DNA from: Piper betle
Taxonomy: Eukaryota > Streptophyta > Magnoliopsida > Piperales > Piperaceae
Assembly: GCA_033002965.1 (NCBI GenBank)
Contig: JAURVB010008882.1
Location: forward strand, 278,022 to 342,021
DNA: 64,000 nt
Direction: 5' to 3'
Position 1 is the first letter of the stretch, and each line of letters begins with the position of its first letter. The notes beneath the pieces are model-generated. The model was not told the DNA's origin, ran no database searches, and saw only the letters and a list, made by a program, of their open reading frames with translations. The translations under genes were made by a program, and so were the position numbers. Below are positions 12,796 to 23,976 of this stretch, in pieces.

Positions 12796-13495
12796 ACTTC
12801 CCTCATTTGGGAAAATTTTATCCCTGGAATTGACCTAAGAGTTTACACATACCGAGGAAACTCACACAAAACACAACATACACCCAAAGAAATAGGGGTG
12901 TGCTAAGACCTCGTGTAGCCACATCTTGTCCTCAGGCTCCTGTATCACCATATACTCAAGAATCAGGCTAGTTGGGAAAAAAGTCATGGATGTGCTCACC
13001 AACTATAGTCCATGAACATCCTAATTCCTCCTTCTTCATTTTGTACGAGTAGAACTCAGGCATCCTGGAGTGAGTCACTTGGCTAGATGAACCCCTACTC
13101 TCACATCTCTCAAAGTTGGCTCTTGGCTTCTTGGAACTAAAATGGTGGCATCTAGTACACGATGTCTTGGAAGTTAGTGTGTCACTCAATGCGAGCTCAA
13201 CCTGTGTGGCTATGGGCAACTTGGCTGCCTCCTTAAGGATCACATGAGCAGTGTCTCCATCTACTAGGAGGTCAGAAGCAACCAGCGTTGGTTGTTCCCT
13301 CATGGCCAGAATGCGGGCAAGAAAAACCTAGCATCCTCTCTCGACCAGCTGCTAGACGCATTGGAAGGCGATGAGACTATATCTACTACATCTACTTATG
13401 CCCTGAAATGTAATTTATCTCTTGACATGGGAGGCGATGCTAGAACATCTTCTCGCTGTCAATCAAGGCTCCATGTCGCGTCATCCAAATCATGC
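12796..13495 (-). pseudogene. Deleted pol region of the minus-strand Ty3/gypsy element
   Basis: Minus-strand translation just after the protease resembles the spacer between protease and reverse transcriptase in plant chromoviruses (ITFQGISR..SRYSLIA and QLVERGC.VFLARI at about 13300-13450). After that no reverse transcriptase, RNase H or integrase motifs are found before the polypurine tract at about 12796-12825. The region from reverse transcriptase to integrase has therefore been lost, and the element could move only with enzymes supplied by another copy. Confidence 0.6.
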
Positions 13496-13804
13496 CTAGA
13501 TGGCATTAAACTCCCCCATAGGAAAAACCACAAAATCGGTCAGCAGCATGTGCCACTCAATGGCAACATAAATGCCTCTCACACATGCTCCAATGGTGAG
13601 AGTGGCACCAGCTAGGGTCGAAATAATTAAGTCATGTCCTAGGTCATCTATCAACACACCAATCCTATCCATGACTGCTCTGGCTAGGAAGGTATGGGTA
13701 TTCCCCGAATCAAACAAAACTATAGTTGGGGCTGAGTGGATAAGAAGGGTGGCTATGCATACTGCGGCATCTTGGACGGCCTCCTCGGGTGTGGTAGCAT
13801 ACAT
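13496..13804 (-). pseudogene. Retropepsin-like aspartic protease fragment (Ty3/gypsy)
   Basis: An uninterrupted 102-codon minus-strand frame reads as a retroviral-type aspartic protease. The active-site region is IVLFDSGNTHTFLA (family consensus DSGATH.F), followed by RIGVLIDDLGHDLIISTLAG and a C-terminal FVVFPMGEF. The active-site Asp is present. The enzyme processes Gag-Pol in the retrotransposon particle. It lies between the gag remnant (higher coordinates) and the deleted pol region, in the right order for a minus-strand element. Confidence 0.8.
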
Positions 13805-15290
13805 CCACCCATATTCTATTGGTCTTGCAGTCTACATATGGTCATCCATCAGGCCATATGTATGCCTGGCATCCTTCCTCGGTAGTTGTGCCACACCACT
13901 GCTGTCAAGTGTGCCTACCTTTGTTGTCCTCTCTAGCCCTTCTGGCCATGTTGTCTGTATTGCACATACAATTATTGCCACCCCTAACCTGGTGCCCCTC
14001 AATGGTACTGGTAAGAGAGGCACTACTACAATGCAGGGAAAACTCTCTTCTACTGCTGTTGGGGCCTCTATTGATAATGTGAATGCTGCTAATTATGTGG
14101 CCGCTTAGGGCATTAGGCTGCATGATGCCCTAACTCTCCATAGGTAAAGCATGCATGCATGCATAATCCTCCGACAGGTACCCCAATATCCCCTGGTAGT
14201 GTGACCATAAGGGGCTCTCTCGGTAGTCTCCTCTTTGTTGAGGCCAAATCTAGAATGACTAAGCCTATTGGTAAAACCTATGACTCTACTAACCCTCAAC
14301 ACTATACACCGTCACCCTGACACCAATCTGTCTCCTTTGCTACCATGTTGATCCTATCCTCTGTTTTATGGCCCTAGCCTCTGCCTCTACCTTGGTGATG
14401 AGGCTCATGGGCATGCTCCCACTCTAACATCCTCATGACGGCCTCTGTCAATGCCATGCATTAGAAGGTTACAATAATAGAACTGATATTGAGCCTCAAC
14501 TTGGATAAAAACTGGGCAGCCCACTCCCTCTCTCTGGCAAAGCTATCAGTTGCAAACCTCTAGAGGGTTAGGAACCTAAACTCATCTAGTACTCTGCCAT
14601 AGATATTTCATCAATTTGTTATAGGGATAGGAACTCTTTCTTCTTCTAGCTGTGGGCGGCAACTGCAAAGTACTTGACATAGAACACATCCACGAACTCG
14701 TGCCAACTGATCTACTCTAGCGCTTGGCCTACAAGTTATGCGGTATGGGTAGAATCCCACCAAATCTTGTCCAACCACTACATCAATTCTGTCACAATAC
14801 TTAGCCAAAACTCGGGTGGGAATCCCATGTGTGTGAGTACACCTCTCGCAGCATCAATCCACTTGAGAGCAACCTTAGGATTTGTACCATCGTAGAACAA
14901 CTCTCCACCAATCTTCAAGAAGCGGTTGATGTCCTACCTATCTCGATAGTGTTTGTCTAATCTTTAGACACCTGAACTCTTGCCTATGATAGTCTCGATC
15001 AGACAACCTCTTATTGTTTGCTATCCTACTGCCTCGGCCTTGGTACTCCCATCGACATCCCATGATCTAGCATCTCGTATAGTAACATTGCAAGTGGAGG
15101 CATGGGGACATGTGGAAATTGTGCAACTAGCGATGGCGGTGGCGGTGCTACTCCCCCTAGCTTAGAGACCTCAATAGGGGTCTTTGCCTCCATTGTCCTC
15201 TTCTCCAATCTAGCCATCATTAAGGCTATATTCAAAATTGTGTCCAACAGCCAGATCAAGTCGTACCTCAACTACACCTGTTCCTCTCTG
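13805..15290 (-). pseudogene. Gag remnant of the minus-strand Ty3/gypsy element
   Basis: Minus-strand pieces follow the usual plant gypsy Gag order across several frames. The N-terminal part is at about 15026-15271 (…MMARLEKRT…). A capsid-like stretch near 14640-14780 reads as WDEFVDVFYVKYFAV-like, and a degraded nucleocapsid region lies towards 13900. Multiple stops and frameshifts are present. Open frames on the opposite strand (for example 13572-14108) are shadows. Confidence 0.6.
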
Positions 15291-15849
15291 GCTCTCAGAA
15301 AAACCACCTTGTATCTTAGTGAAGCTTACATTGACAATTACTATACTAAGCCAAAACATGGCAAATAAGCCCTCAGACAAAGTAAGCCCACATAGAAAAT
15401 GTACCTGGTAGCTAGGTTGTGGATCAGCTTATGGGGGTATTGTAATAACACTTAACCAGAGTTATACATCAGCAATCACACTCAAACCATGGTTACAGAA
15501 ATCAAAATAGGAATTGGAATCGGTTTTCAAGGGAGTTACTAAATCACATCGAATCGGTCTAAATCAGTAAGGAATCGGTTTAGTTGAATCGGTCCAAATC
15601 GGTCATATAAAAAAATTTGACAACCCATAACATAAATACATGAAATGCATAATTACATAATTTCTCAACACAAATACACAAGTTTATAGTTTAATGCAAG
15701 TACAAAAGATCATCACTATTTATCATCACAAGACTACAATTTCATAAGTGTAATGTTTGATATATCATCATTTGTGCTCTATCAAATGATAACAACAAGT
15801 CATTAATACAAGTCTACAAAATCAAATGACAACAACAAGTCATTAATAC

Positions 15850-15956
15850 AAGCCTACGTAAAAGGACGCATAGAACTGCCACTCATATGAAGTCCCTCAG
15901 GTATAGGAGGTGCAGACAAATTTTGTTGTGAGTCAATAAATACACCAATATCAACA
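15850..15956 (-). pseudogene. Second C-terminal exon-like segment of the hAT transposase
   Basis: The minus strand reads a short frame containing IDSQQNLSAPPIPEGLHMSG and then a stop. It is similar in composition and motif to the transposase C-terminus at 23977 (HSTTSDGFSVPPLPVGLNVV). Before copy B inserted it lay about 40 bp downstream of that first stop. It may be a duplicated or alternative last exon, or decayed 3' coding sequence. A short duplicated 3' segment (AACAACAAGTCATTAATACAAG, twice at 15790-15860) lies just beyond. Confidence 0.4.
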
Positions 15957-18027
15957 TGTAATGACCCGCCCGAACCAGACCGGGTGTTACTTAAAAATAT
16001 ATTTGATGTAACGATAATATTCCAGAACATGAATTGAAAAACGACAAAATAAGTCTAGCAATATATAATATAAATCATAACAATAAATCATGTTCTCTAA
16101 AATATAAAGTAATTGTCCCACAATCTTAGACCGTTTCCATAGCCACATTTATAACACAAGAGAATAATAAGGAAGTCTAATTTTATTATCAATTCACCAA
16201 CCTGAGTCACTTTTATTCTTCAGTCCAAAGCAGCTCACCTATGGAGGAAATTCCGCGTTAGTGATAAAACCACTAAATCGCATAATTAAATAAAACAAGT
16301 CAATAAAATCCCCATTATCGTTTCAAGAGTCTTACTTGTTATGAGCCTATGCCGAGCTCGTTATATGCTGAGAGGGGTGGCCACCCCATCCAGCTACCAT
16401 CCCATGCATGTGCACACATGCTACATGGCCAACGGCCTGTAGTTACCGATGTTTGCCATTGACTCTCCCTCTCAGTATCAGAAGTGCATAATGAGCCGTC
16501 TTGCGCCAATACACTCTGTTGCCCCTTTCGGCATGGGGACAGGTGTTTAATCTTCCAGGGAGTGCTGCCTTGTGCCGAATTGAGTCGACCCCGGTTGCGT
16601 TCCAGCGCATGGTGATCAGATACTCAAGTCAACCAAGACTCCCACATAGTAATTTTAAGGGTGCAGCCCGGTGTCAGACTAAGTCAATTCCTTGACCTCG
16701 GTTGCACTCAGTGCATGGCGGTCGAATCTGAGCTCAGGCCAACCAGGGTTGCTAATAAGGGAAAATACAACATTTCAAATAATTATACTAACCTGGATAG
16801 TTCGTGAGTGAACTCGCAGCTGTGACCAACGATCCTAATCTGAACAAGAACATAAAATTATACATAAGTATAATTTTGTTCGAGTAAAAATGCATGCAAA
16901 TAAATGACTAATATATATATATATATCACTATTAAAATTCAACAATATTAAATATTAAATTATTCATGTCATATAATCATTTAAATCCTACTTTTCATTT
17001 TAAATTAATTATCTAAATCATAATTAACACTTAACAAATAATAAAGTAATTATTAATTCATAAAAAGTATTTAATTATTATTATTACTACATTTTCTTTT
17101 GAGATAATAATTACTTAACCACGATCTTGATGATTTAGTTTACGGTTATAAAATTTTAATCGCTATCATTATTCATAGCAATTTAATTAATTAAGTTCTT
17201 CGATTAAATTATTTAAAATAATTTGTAATATTTTAATTCAATTATATTATTAATACAATTATTTTAAATTATTCAACTCAATAAAGTTTCCAACTTTATT
17301 TATTTTCATTATGCTATTTACGTTCGACGCTTGTGATTTTTTCCCGATTATAGTTTAATAAACCATTTTCTATATTACTAATTTGTTATTAAAATAATCA
17401 CTTTATTTACCTAATATTAAACTTATTATGGTAAAGGTAAAATCTTTATTTTTATAATCACTTATAATCCTCTGATTTAATATAATCGCTTGTAATACGC
17501 CGATTAATTATCGACTGTTAATTATTACCGTATTTTTATTACATCTGGTGATTTCGTAAAACAATTAATTAGTTAAGTAACTTTACCCATAACCCATTAA
17601 AATGATTATTTTTAAAGATTTATTACGAGTTAGTCTTATTTTTTAACTCGAGTCGGTATCGAGTCAACCCATATTTACAAAACTGTCATCTTCTTCTTCC
17701 CCAACGTTCTTCTCTTCTCCACCTTAATCTTGCACCCAAAACACAGCCCACTTCCTTCTTCCCCAACCCTTATCTTGGCACCCAACCTAGATTCACATCC
17801 TCTATCAACTTCAATCTTCTCCACCAACCACATTTGAGACCTAAGATTCGTGATTTACAGCAGCTATCCAAGGTGAGCATGTCCTGCACCATGGCGCCCG
17901 ACTCCTGGCCTGTTCTTCTTCTCCCAGCCTCAAGACCCTTCCTTTCTTTACACCTTGCTCCAATTCAAATGTTTCACGACCTCAGGCCCACCTCAAAACA
18001 GTAAGGATCAACAACCTTTGGACGTTG

Positions 18028-19170
18028 TGTTAAGTGTTTAAAATATATAATATTTACCATCTTTTTAATATGATTTTGTACTTCCCGGGTATAAATATTA
18101 TTAATTCAGTAATATTTTAATTTATTTTTTAGTTAATTAATATTTTATTATATATGCTTAATTTTGGTATTTTAATGCAGAAAAATATGAATAAATTAAG
18201 CTTTCGAATTAAATGGTCATGACACTTGGACCCACCCAATGGCTACAAGTTATGGTGTTCAATAGAGTCGAGGAGTTGGAAACTTGAAGGGATATCATAA
18301 TTAATTAGACTACATCGATTTGTGAACACCCACTTCGAATTCTTGTATCTCCATTTCTATATAAAGGGGTGGTCATTTGTTGTTTGGGATATCATATCTC
18401 AACTTCTAGCTTAGCAGTTTTAGTGTTTGTAATTTCTTTCTCTTTCATAATAAAAACTATTTTCTTTTTTATATTGTTTTCTATTTTTATTATGAAGTAG
18501 ACTTTTATTTCGTTCTCATGAAGAATGGAACTTAACATGATTTAATTGAATTCATTTCAACCTATTATTCATTTATTCAATCAGATTATTTGAATTATCA
18601 TTATTCTTAATGCTAAGAATAGATTGATCACCTATTTTTTAGATCATGAGGTTTAATTAGATTTTGGGAGAAATTAATTAGATTAGTCATTGATAATTCA
18701 TCATACGACGAGTCTTGTGACTTATTTGTCGTTGTGGTCGGAGATACACAACACCGTATGCGATTGTAAGGCAAATCTTAATGCATTATTTTGTTGATTA
18801 ATTAATTATCACCAGGAGGTAGAAATTGAGGCAAAATAATAGAAGCATGAAGGAGCGGGAGCCACCATGTCATATAATTATCCTAGATCGACAATCTGAG
18901 GGAATAAAAGATAAGAGGAAAATTTGATGAAGATTAAATTGATGTTAAGGAAAATTCGACTCTAGAACGAGTTTTATCATTTTAACTTTCCCTTTAATTT
19001 AAAGTTATTACTTAGATTTACTTAAGTCACTTATTTTTGTTTTATTCTTCATTTTATTTTCTATAATTAATTTAAAGATATTCATCTCTTTGTGGGACGA
19101 TACTCGATTTTATCATTATATTACTTGTTTCGACCGTGTATACTTGCATATCACTAAAAATATTCGAACA
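18028..19170 (+). repeat. 5' LTR of the Athila-like element
   Basis: Direct repeat partner of 22097-23241. It contains a TATATAAAGGGG-like promoter box near 18358-18368 and an AT-rich R/U5. The end is fixed by the target duplication and the adjacent primer-binding site. Confidence 0.9.
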
Positions 19171-19489
19171 AGTTTTTTGCGCCATTACTGGGGAGATCGA
19201 ATGTTCTTTATTAATCTAGGATTAGAATTTTGAGTGTTTTTCTTTTCTTTTTAGATTTTAGTGTCTGATAATTTTTTTAAAAGAAAAAGAAAAAAGAAAA
19301 AAAGAAAAAAAAGAAAAAAGGAAAATTAATATTATATCATTGTCTTCTTCCTTGTTATTATTTGTTTATGCATACATTAGTGTAGTCACCCTTGTCCTCT
19401 TGTGATCCAAAGATTGAAAAGACTTTGAGAAACTTGTGTGCCGCTGGAAGAAGAGCACAAGAACCAATAGAAGAAGAAGCCATGCATCC

Positions 19490-20180
19490 ATGGAGGACTA
19501 CCAAAGTTTTAGAATTAGATGCACTTATTACTTTATCAGCTCAGGTCAGTGCTTTAGCTAATTATGTTTAAATTCTTAATATACAGAGACAGGTTAAAGT
19601 TGTGGAGCCAAGGTGTGAATGGTGTGGACAAGGACATTTTACATGTCAATGTGTAATTGATCAAGTAAACTACGTAAGCAACTTTAATATGAACAAGAAT
19701 CCCTAATCCAATACCTATAATGCAGGTTGGCACAATAACCCCAATTTTTCATGGAATAATTCTCTACAACCGGCTGCTGTTCCCACTAATCCACCACCAC
19801 CATCACAGCATTATCAACCCCCTTCACTTTCTTTTCAGCTACAATAACAACAACCAGATTTGGTCCAAATGTTCAATTCCATGCAACAAACTATGCAACA
19901 ATTTATGCAGAATCAGCAACAACAACAACAACAGTTGATACAACAAGTTATGGTGCAATTAAACAAGGAACCAAGTGAGCGACCCAAGGGTGTACTTCCT
20001 AGCCAACCAAAACAACCAAAGAAGGATGGTGAAGAGCATTGCAAAGCTATAACAACCCAGAATGGTATTACTTTACAAGAACCAGTTCAGGCCAATGAAG
20101 TTAAGGAAAAAGATGAAAAACTAAATAACGAAAATGAACTCAATACATTGGTTAGCTTACTCGGATGCAAAGGGGATTAG
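19490..20180 (+). pseudogene. Gag fragment of the Athila-like element
   Basis: Pieces in changing frames match Athila-type Gag. A zinc knuckle reads CEWCGQGHFTCQC at about 19609-19652, followed by QVNYV and a NAGWHNNPNFSWNNSLQPA stretch (about 19720-19780). A 106-codon frame (19860-20180) follows, with MFNSMQQTMQQFMQNQ, a glutamine run and PKGVLPSQPKQPKKDGEE, then a stop. The zinc knuckle would bind the retrotransposon RNA. Stops in the linker and a frameshift mean the protein is not made intact. Confidence 0.75.
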
Positions 20181-22096
20181 TTTAGTGATTCATTACATAA
20201 AGCCATAAATTCTCTTTGTGAAGAAGATATTGATGTGGATGAGTTGGTCAAAGTATTAGATTCACAACCAATTTTGCCTCGACGATTCAAAATTGTGGAA
20301 ACCTTAGATCTACCATTCCAGAAATTGTTGCAATCAGTTGAAGTACTATCTATTTTGGAGCTAAAACAACTTCCAAAACATCTCAGGTATATTTTCTTAG
20401 GGCTTAGTGATCTCTTCCTATTATTATATCTTCAGAGCTAACTATATTGCAGAAAGAGAAGCTGACAGCTATTGCTTGGACTATAGCAGACAAACATAGC
20501 ATTTGATGTGGTTGCTGGTCATTTTCTCCTGGCAAAAGTTTTTTCCACATAGTGCAATTAAAATTAAGACTGAACAAGGGGATCGATCATTTAAAGTCAA
20601 TGAAGCATGGGTCAAGTCCAAATTCAGTTATTCATGATAATCATCCACCGACTAATTGATATGAGGGAGTTCTCTTTCACTTCTTTCTCCTTATTTTTAT
20701 TTTTGAGGACAATGTTTAGTTTAAGTTTGGGGGTGATGCTTTAATTTTGTGCATATTGTTCATGCTCGACTCATGTTTAGATTTAGATATACATATATAT
20801 AGTGTTGTTTAGTGTAAAAATTTTATTATGCAATGCTATTCTAGTCTCTTAGGTCAATGACAGATACATGTGAATTAGTCTTACTTTTCTTGAGAAAACT
20901 TGATTAATTGATATGAGGGATGAACTAAGTAAAAGATTGCATTTGAGAGTTGGTTCTCTACCTTATATTATTTTCACAATCCTTTGGTTTAGATGATTTC
21001 AATGAATGTTTTGCAATAAGGATTGTACATGATGGTCATGACTTTTAGAATTTGCCCTAGCGACTTTCGAGGCGAAATATTTAGCTTGCCATGTTAATGG
21101 AAAATGATATAGGCATTTCTTTTTAATGAGTCTGGGCCATTCTTCAAGCCAACCTAATATGAATTATCCTCTATACATAATTTCATGGCCTTTATTATAC
21201 ATACTTGTTTGATTACTCTTATTTTAGCCTTGGCCTTTTCATTGAAAATATATCGTGCTGCTTGAGTCCTAGCAACCTAGTGTTTTGAATTCGTTCTAAA
21301 TTCTAACTGGGATGAAAATTTGACAAGTATAGAGGGAAGGCATTGCGTGTTATAGTGTGGTGATTGAGTAGATAGTGTAGACTTTCATGGTGCTTTGCTT
21401 TGTAAAAAAAGAAGAAAAACAAGAAAAAAAAGAAGAAGAAATTGAAAAAAAAAGAAAAATATGAGGCAATGATCCTCCACCAGTAAATACAAGATGAAGC
21501 AAGAGTCTTCCACTGGTTTGAAATAAAAGAAAAAGCAGCAAGTAGTCAATAGAAAATCAAAGCAAAGTTAGTTCTTATATTGGGTCAACTCGATACTATA
21601 TTTGAGGAAGTTTATGTCATATTGCTTGGGGATTTGTTGTACATGTATGTCAGGATTTAGAAAGGATTTTTAATACTAGGGTGCATATTAGCCTCTGATT
21701 TTTCTATCTTGTCTATCCTATTTTTGGTCCCTAGCCCCTGGCCCCGTTACAACCTTTAAAGACCTATTGATTCCATTAAATTGGCATTGCCTACATTAGT
21801 GGAGATAGGAGCGCAAGGTGAACATATTTAAGCATGTGCTTGATTGCATTTTCTTGGTTGCAAATGAGAATGATAAGCTAACTGATTATCTTACCCCCAC
21901 ACACACACACGTAGAGCCTTCTTTTGGGTGTGATTAATGAAAGAGAATTTCTGATTTGATTGACATTTTGTTGCCTCTGGATAGTTTGATTAAGAATCAT
22001 GTGAGGATATAATGGGGACTAAATATTTTTGTGTAGTAAAATTTTGTTGGTTATTATATTTTCCTTGGGATGTGCAAAAGTTTAAGTTTGGGGGTG
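20181..22096 (+). other. Non-coding interior of the Athila-like element
   Basis: No protease, reverse transcriptase or integrase motifs were found. A second copy of the polypurine-like string AGTTTAAGTTTGGGGGTGA lies at about 20715-20735, and the functional one at 22079-22096. A poly-A/G stretch with AAGAAAAA repeats lies at 21405-21460. Confidence 0.6.
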
Positions 22097-23241
22097 TGTT
22101 AAGTGTTTAAAATATATAATATTTACCCATGTTCTTAATATGATTTTGTACTTCCCGGGTATAAACATTATTAATTCAGTAATATTTTACTTTATTTTTT
22201 AGTTAATTAATATTTTATGATATATACTTAATTTTGGTGTTTTAATAAAGAAAAAGATGAATAAATTAAGCTTTCGAATGGAATGGTCATGACACTTGGC
22301 CCCACCCAATGGCTACAAGTTATGGTGTTCAATGGAGTCAAGGAGTTGGAAACTTGAAGGGATATCATAATTAATTAGACTACACGATTTGTGAACACCC
22401 ACTTTGAATTCTTGTGTCTCCATTTCTATATAAAGGGGTAGTCATTTGTTGCTTGGGATATCATATCTCAAGCTTCTAGCTTAGTAGTTTAGTTTTTGTA
22501 ATTTCTATCTATTTCATAATAAAAAATATTTTCTTTTTTATATTGTTTTCTATTTTTATTATGGAGTAGATTTTTATTTCGTTCTAGAGAAGAATGGAAC
22601 TTAACAGGATTTAATTGAATTCATTTCAACCTCTTATTCATTTATTCAATCAGATTGTTTGAATTATCATATTCTTAATGCTAAGAATATATTGATCACT
22701 TATTTCTTAGATCATGAGGTTTAATTAGATTTTGGGAGAAATTAATTAGATTAGTTATTGCTAATTTATCATACGACGAGTCTTTTGACTTGTTTGTCAT
22801 TGTGGTTGGGAGATACACAACACCGTATGCGATTGTAAGGCAAATCTTAATGAATTATTTTGTTGATTAATCAATTATCACCGAGAGGTAGAAATTGAGG
22901 CAAAATAATAGAAGCATGAAGGAGCGGGAGCCACCATGTCATATAATTATCCTAGATCAACAATCCGAAAGAATAAAAGATAAGAGGAAGATTTGATGAA
23001 GATTAAATTGATGTTAAAGGAAATTTGACTCTAGAATGAATTTTATCATTTTAGCTTTGCCTTTAATTTAAAGTAATCACTTAGATTTAGTTAAGTCAGT
23101 TATTTTTGTTTTATTCTTCATTTTATTTTCTATAATTAATTTAAGGAAATTCATCTCTCCGTGGGACCTTGTATACTTGTTTTTCATTATATTATTTTTT
23201 TCGACCTTGTATACTTGCCTGTCACTAAAAATATTCGAACA
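22097..23241 (+). repeat. 3' LTR of the Athila-like element
   Basis: Partner of 18028-19170, starting directly after the purine tract and ending ATTCGAACA before the target duplication CGTTG. Confidence 0.9.
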
Positions 23242-23976
23242 CGTTGCATGGAGTATGGTCATTCTCCACACTTCTGCACTTTGCTGCCATGGATTCCGGT
23301 GAGAAGGTCGTCTGTTTGGACTGTTTTGGCAGCCTGAACTGCTGTGATGGAACCCATGATGCTGTCAACGAAGCACAACTGGCGTCTACCCCTCTGAGTC
23401 TTCCCTTACCGCATCTATTTAAGAGGAACTGCCGTCACCATTGTGACCCCTTGCAACTCCACCCACTCATAGCTGCAATTCCGTAACCCACCGGAAACCA
23501 GGGACATGGTGAGTCATCCCTTCGACCCAACAACTAGAGGGGTCGTCGGGGTATGAGGGAAGCCTTGCAAACTTGTTTACAGTTGCCCATCTCGCCAACA
23601 ATTTGCACCCGTTGGCCATGGATGGGATTTCAGTTTTCCCCCTTTAGTTACATGATTAACTAGCTTATTATCAATTAAAAAGAATATGCATGCAAGAAAA
23701 TTAAGAAGAGGGAGATAGGAAGGATACCAAAGTAAGGAAGAAGCACCGGCAAGAAAGAGGAGAACTAGGCGGCTAAGGTGAGGAAGACTACACAAAAAAC
23801 GGCATCCTCTTTCAAAATTTATAAAAATGAAAATGACAGCTAGGGTATGTGAAAACACCCCTACACCCGTATTTCATTTAACTGGGTAAATAATAAAGTG
23901 GGTAAATAATTAACCAGGTAGAGAATACAACATGCTCGGTCCTTTCCCACATTTATTATTATTATTCCCACAGTCT

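Larger units (their letters stand above)
18028..23241 (+). mobile_element. Athila-like non-autonomous LTR retrotransposon with both LTRs and CGTTG target duplication
   Basis: Two LTRs (18028-19170, 1143 bp; 22097-23241, 1145 bp) start TGTTAAGTGTTTAAAATAT and end ATATTCGAACA. The flanking pentamers CGTTG (18023-18027 and 23242-23246) match exactly. Near the 5' LTR, TTGCGCCATTACTGGGGA (about 19178-19195) is a primer-binding site close to the tRNA-Asp type used by Athila elements. The polypurine tract AAGTTTAAGTTTGGGGGTG precedes the 3' LTR. The 2.9-kb interior encodes only a broken Gag, so movement would have needed another element's enzymes. I count about 17 differences in the first ~255 bp of the two LTRs (roughly 6-7%), so insertion is not very recent. 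Confidence 0.92.
15957..23936. mobile_element. LTR of dispersed family 1 (copy B), interrupted by an Athila-like element
   Basis: Starts TGTAATGACCCGCCCG and shares with copies A and C the blocks CTATGGAGGAAATTCCGCG / TTAGTGAT near 16240, GACTAAGTCAATTCCTTGACC near 16675 and ATAAAATTATACATAAGTAT near 16850. The heptamer CAACATG occurs at both proposed borders (15952-15958 and 23937-23943), consistent with a target duplication within the hAT 3' end. The right border is inferred from this and is not certain. The Athila-like element 18028-23241 splits it. No coding capacity was seen. The stretch 16920-17640 is AT-rich low-complexity. Confidence 0.5.

Noticed and set aside
13572..14108. 178-codon plus-strand frame
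   Set aside because: Antisense of the minus-strand retrotransposon gag-protease region, where the protease motif is clear.
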